Assembly (NCBI RefSeq): GCF_014200805.1
Contig: NZ_JACHDB010000002.1
Span: 310,001-374,000 of the forward strand
Direction of reading: 5' to 3'
DNA from: Nocardiopsis composta
GTDB taxonomy: Bacteria > Actinomycetota > Actinomycetes > Streptosporangiales > Streptosporangiaceae
DNA: 64,000 nucleotides
Below, in pieces: positions 62,201-64,000 of the stretch. The notes under the pieces were generated by a model. The model was not told where the DNA came from and made no database searches. It was given only the letters and a program-made list of their open reading frames with translations. How positions within the stretch are numbered: the first letter of the stretch is position 1; every line of letters begins with the position of its first letter. The translations under genes and the position numbers were made by a program.

Positions 62201-64000
62201 GGTGGAGGCGCACGGGACCGGGACCCGGTTGGGCGACCCGATCGAGGCCGAGGCGCTGAGCGCGGTCTACGGCGCCGGCCGGGAGCGGCCGCTGCGGGTG
62301 GGGGCGCTCAAATCCGTCATCGGGCACACCCAGGCGGCCGCCGGGGTGGCCGGGGTGATCAAGACCGTGCTCGCCATGCGGCACGGCGTGCTGCCGGCCT
62401 CGCGCAACCTCGACGAGCCCACCCCGGAGGTGGACTGGGAGCGGAGCGGACTCGCCCTGCTGCCGGAAGCGGAGCCGTGGCCGGCGGCCGGCCGGCCGCG
62501 CCGCGCCGGCGTCTCCTCGTTCGGGGTGAGCGGCACCAACGCGCACCTGATCCTCGAGGAGGCCGCGGAGGAGCCGGCCCGGCCCGGGGATGCGCCGTCC
62601 GCGGCGCAGGGCCCGGCCGGGGACGGCCCGCCCGGCGCTTCGGCGGACCGGCCGTCCTCACAGGGGGCCGCTGCGATGGCGGACCGGGACGCCCCGGCTC
62701 CGGTCGCCCGCGAGGAGGGAGAGGAGCGAGCCGGGGCCGCACCGCCTGCGGCGCACCGTCCGGCCAGGCGTGCCCCGTCCGCCGCCCCGGAGGACCGGCC
62801 GGCCTCGCACGGGTCCTTGCCGGCGGATCGGGAGGCCCCGGACCCGCTGCTCCCCTTCGTGCTCTCCGCCGCGTCCCCGGAGGCCCTCCGGGACCAGGCG
62901 CTGCGCCTCATCGACCACCTCGGGCGGGACGATCGCGCTCCGCTCGCCGGGGTGGCCCGCGCCCTGGCCGCTACCCGCGCGGTCCTCGCGCACCGCGCGG
63001 TGGTGCTGGCCGCCGACCGCCCCGCCCTGCTCGCCGGGCTCGCCGGAGTCGCCGAAGGGAAGGGGCGAGTCCTCGGTGCCCCCGACCCCGGGGCAGGGCC
63101 GCCCGGCCCGGCCGGGCGGGGGAGCGGGGCGCCCGTCCCGCCCCCGGCGGCCGACCCCGACGGGCCGGTGTTCGTCTTCCCCGGGCAGGGCACCCAGTGG
63201 CCGGGGATGGCCGCCGAGCTGATGCGCGACTCGGAGGTGTTCCGCCGGACCGCCACCGAGTGCGCGGAGGCGCTGCGGCCGCACGTCGGCTGGGATCCGC
63301 TGGCGGTGCTCCGCGGCGACCCCGGAGCCGCCCCGCTGAGCAGGGTCGACGTGGTCCAGCCGGTGCTGTGGGCGGTGATGGTGGCGCTCGCCGCGACCTG
63401 GTGCTCGCACGGGGTGCGGCCGGCCGCGGTGGTCGGCCACTCCCAGGGCGAGATCGCCGCCGCCTGCGCCTCCGGTGCGCTGTCCATCGCCGACGGCGCC
63501 GCGGTGGCCGCGCTGCGCAGCGCCGCGATCACCCGGATCGCCGGCAGCGGCGCGATGGCGGCGGTCGCGCTCGGCGAGACCGCGACGGCCGAGCGGATCG
63601 CCGCGCTCGGCGGGGACGTGCACACCGCCGCGCTCAACGGCCCCTCCTCCACGGTGGTGTCCGGTTCGCTGGAGGCGGTGCGCGCGCTGGTGGCGCGCTG
63701 CCGGGAGGAGGGGGCCGACGCCCGCCTGGTGGAGGTGGACTACGCCTCGCACTCGCCGCACGTCGAAGCGGTGCGCGAGCAGGTGCTGGCCGCCCTCGCC
63801 GGGGTGTCGCCGGCCGAACCGGCGGTGCCGTTCCACTCCACGCTGCTCGGCGGGCCGCTCGACGGGACGCCGCTGGACGCCGGCTACTGGTACGCCAACC
63901 TGCGCTCGACGGTGCGCTTCGCACCCGTGGTGCGCGCGCTCGCCGAGGCCGGCCACCGGACGTTCATCGAGGTCAGTCCGCACCCGGCGCTGACCGCGGC
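59265..64000 (+). CDS. Modular type I polyketide synthase, loading module and module 1 (3' truncated)
   Basis: 1578 codons from the ATG at 59265 (GGAG about 10 bp upstream) to the right edge. Domains: KSQ (residues ~15-430) with active Cys replaced by Gln177 in DTGQSSSL and both His motifs kept ([20 protein letters not shown]); a KS-AT linker joined directly to the post-AT motif [15 protein letters not shown] without any AT between; ACP with Ser629 in [11 protein letters not shown]; full KS with Cys848 in DTACSSSL; Pro/Ala-rich linker with repeats; AT with Ser1393 in GHSQGE and YASH at 1493-1496 plus RVDVVQP, the methylmalonyl-CoA signature. So chain building starts on a KSQ-ACP loading module and the first extender is methylmalonyl. 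Reductive domains and module count lie beyond the window. Confidence 0.95.
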   Translation, partial: MRSTVRLSDVHLDEAIAVIGVACRFPGAPGPGAFRRLLAAGGSAVTGVPDDRLFAGDPAAGPAGRHGAFIDGADRFDADLFGFSPREAAETDPRQRLMLELGREVLEDARIPADALRSTSTGVFIGASGDDYALLRQTRGGPPAHHTMTGLHRGMIANRLSYTLGAHGPSVVVDTGQSSSLAAVVQAVQSLRTGGCGAAIAGGVHLNLAPHSAAAEAGFGGLSPDGRCFTFDARANGYVRGEGGGAVLLKRLPDALADGDRVHALILGGAVTGDGATPAPAFPGREGQERALRAACADARIEPGRLDYVELHGTGTPVGDPVEAAALGAVHGGARPPGRPLPVGSVKTNIGHLSAAAGIAGLIKTVLGLSAGELVPSLNFTAPRPDVPLDRLGLQVQTGTAPWPSDGHPLAGVSSFGMGGTDCHVVLAAPPPAEPPAARPRPAGRRLCWLVSAASADALRAQCARLRAHVEGDPAADPADLAHSLATTRERLPYRVRVYGTGLDELLRGLAAAERGEEPAGVVRTGPDRPGRAEPAGPGPVPGARTVDLPGYAFQRRRHWFAERDGADAPAPAAPAAAESGTTAARTAPRPPAGDALDLVRRHAAEVLGHPGPEQVRSERTFRDLGFDSVMGTELRTRLERATGRPLPAGLVYDHPTPARLARFLEHGPEGGREAAEAPPAPGGPAEPVAIVAMACRLPGGADGPEALWRLLAEGADTVSGFPVDRGWDGGSDGVRRGGFLHDAADFDAGLFGISPREAAAMDPQQRILLELAWEAAERAGIAPDRLAGTRTGVFVGATASGYGQPGSFRREGHEGYLMTGAAPSVASGRIAYALGLGGPALTVDTACSSSLVAVDRAVRSLQRGECSAALAGGVCVLATPEMFTEFGAQGGLAPDGRCKPFAAAADGTAWAEGAGLLFLERLSDARRNGRPVLAVVRGSAVNSDGASNGLTAPSGPAQQAVIRAALADAGLEPGEVDAVEAHGTGTRLGDPIEAEALSAVYGAGRERPLRVGALKSVIGHTQAAAGVAGVIKTVLAMRHGVLPASRNLDEPTPEVDWERSGLALLPEAEPWPAAGRPRRAGVSSFGVSGTNAHLILEEAAEEPARPGDAPSAAQGPAGDGPPGASADRPSSQGAAAMADRDAPAPVAREEGEERAGAAPPAAHRPARRAPSAAPEDRPASHGSLPADREAPDPLLPFVLSAASPEALRDQALRLIDHLGRDDRAPLAGVARALAATRAVLAHRAVVLAADRPALLAGLAGVAEGKGRVLGAPDPGAGPPGPAGRGSGAPVPPPAADPDGPVFVFPGQGTQWPGMAAELMRDSEVFRRTATECAEALRPHVGWDPLAVLRGDPGAAPLSRVDVVQPVLWAVMVALAATWCSHGVRPAAVVGHSQGEIAAACASGALSIADGAAVAALRSAAITRIAGSGAMAAVALGETATAERIAALGGDVHTAALNGPSSTVVSGSLEAVRALVARCREEGADARLVEVDYASHSPHVEAVREQVLAALAGVSPAEPAVPFHSTLLGGPLDGTPLDAGYWYANLRSTVRFAPVVRALAEAGHRTFIEVSPHPALTA

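Noticed and set aside
59229-62546. Over 1100-codon open frame opposite the PKS
   Set aside because: Antisense shadow of the PKS; Arg/Gly/Ala-rich without any domain, and the sense frame has all catalytic motifs.

Overview
The window is very GC-rich with strong G/C preference at third codon positions, GTG starts, many 4-bp ATGA/GTGA gene overlaps, and actinomycete hallmarks: a Gly-Cys-Val tRNA cluster, a conservon, an ECF41-type sigma factor, heterotetrameric sarcosine oxidase genes and a modular type I PKS. This fits a filamentous actinomycete; a Nocardiopsis-like member of the Nocardiopsaceae is my best guess, but nothing here proves the genus. I see no CRISPR array, insertion sequence, prophage or rRNA.

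Layout. 1-2.1 kb: the 3' part of a FAD/Fe-S 2-hydroxyacid dehydrogenase and its GntR-type regulator. 2.8-12 kb: an acid-catabolism module (TRAP transporter, two CaiB-type CoA-transferases, acyl-CoA dehydrogenase, MaoC hydratase, CitE-like lyase, IclR regulator), consistent with activating a branched dicarboxylate, oxidising, hydrating and cleaving it. 12.2-15.7 kb: two-component system with a lipoprotein serine hydrolase. 15.8-19.4 kb: SAM methyltransferase, three tRNAs, a divergent MoeA-like gene and a GntR regulator. 19.9-22.3 kb: DHA2-type efflux pump and TetR repressor with tandem operators. 22.2-27.1 kb: PucR-like regulator, amidohydrolase and MHS transporter. 27.2-31 kb: NarL-type two-component system, CPBP protease, GNAT acetyltransferase.

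31.1-43.4 kb is the most coherent catabolic locus: a MetF-like protein and an MTHFR C-terminal-like Cys-rich protein transcribed leftward, and a DmdA-like tetrahydrofolate-dependent demethylase, a dimethylglycine-oxidase-like FAD/GcvT fusion, SoxB, SoxD, SoxA, SoxG and an IclR regulator transcribed rightward. The promoters share a GTTGCG direct repeat with 19-bp period. Together these could strip methyl groups from an N- or S-methylated compound stepwise onto folate. 43.4-46.2 kb is a gluconate unit (GntK, GntR, GntP). 46.2-47.5 kb is a 1.3-kb gene-free stretch with two inverted-repeat elements. 47.5-53.6 kb: ManA, FKBP, acyl-CoA dehydrogenase with TetR, a choice-of-anchor-A surface protein and an ECF41-like sigma factor. 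54.4-58.9 kb: a conservon (CvnA-D) ending in a styrene-monooxygenase-like flavoprotein.

59.3 kb to the right edge: the start of a modular PKS with a KSQ loading ketosynthase (active-site Cys replaced by Gln), no acyltransferase in the loading module, an ACP, then a normal KS and a methylmalonyl-type AT that runs off the window. The AT-less KSQ-ACP loading module, the DmdA/MetF/sarcosine-oxidase locus and the families of intergenic inverted repeats are the observations most worth following up.
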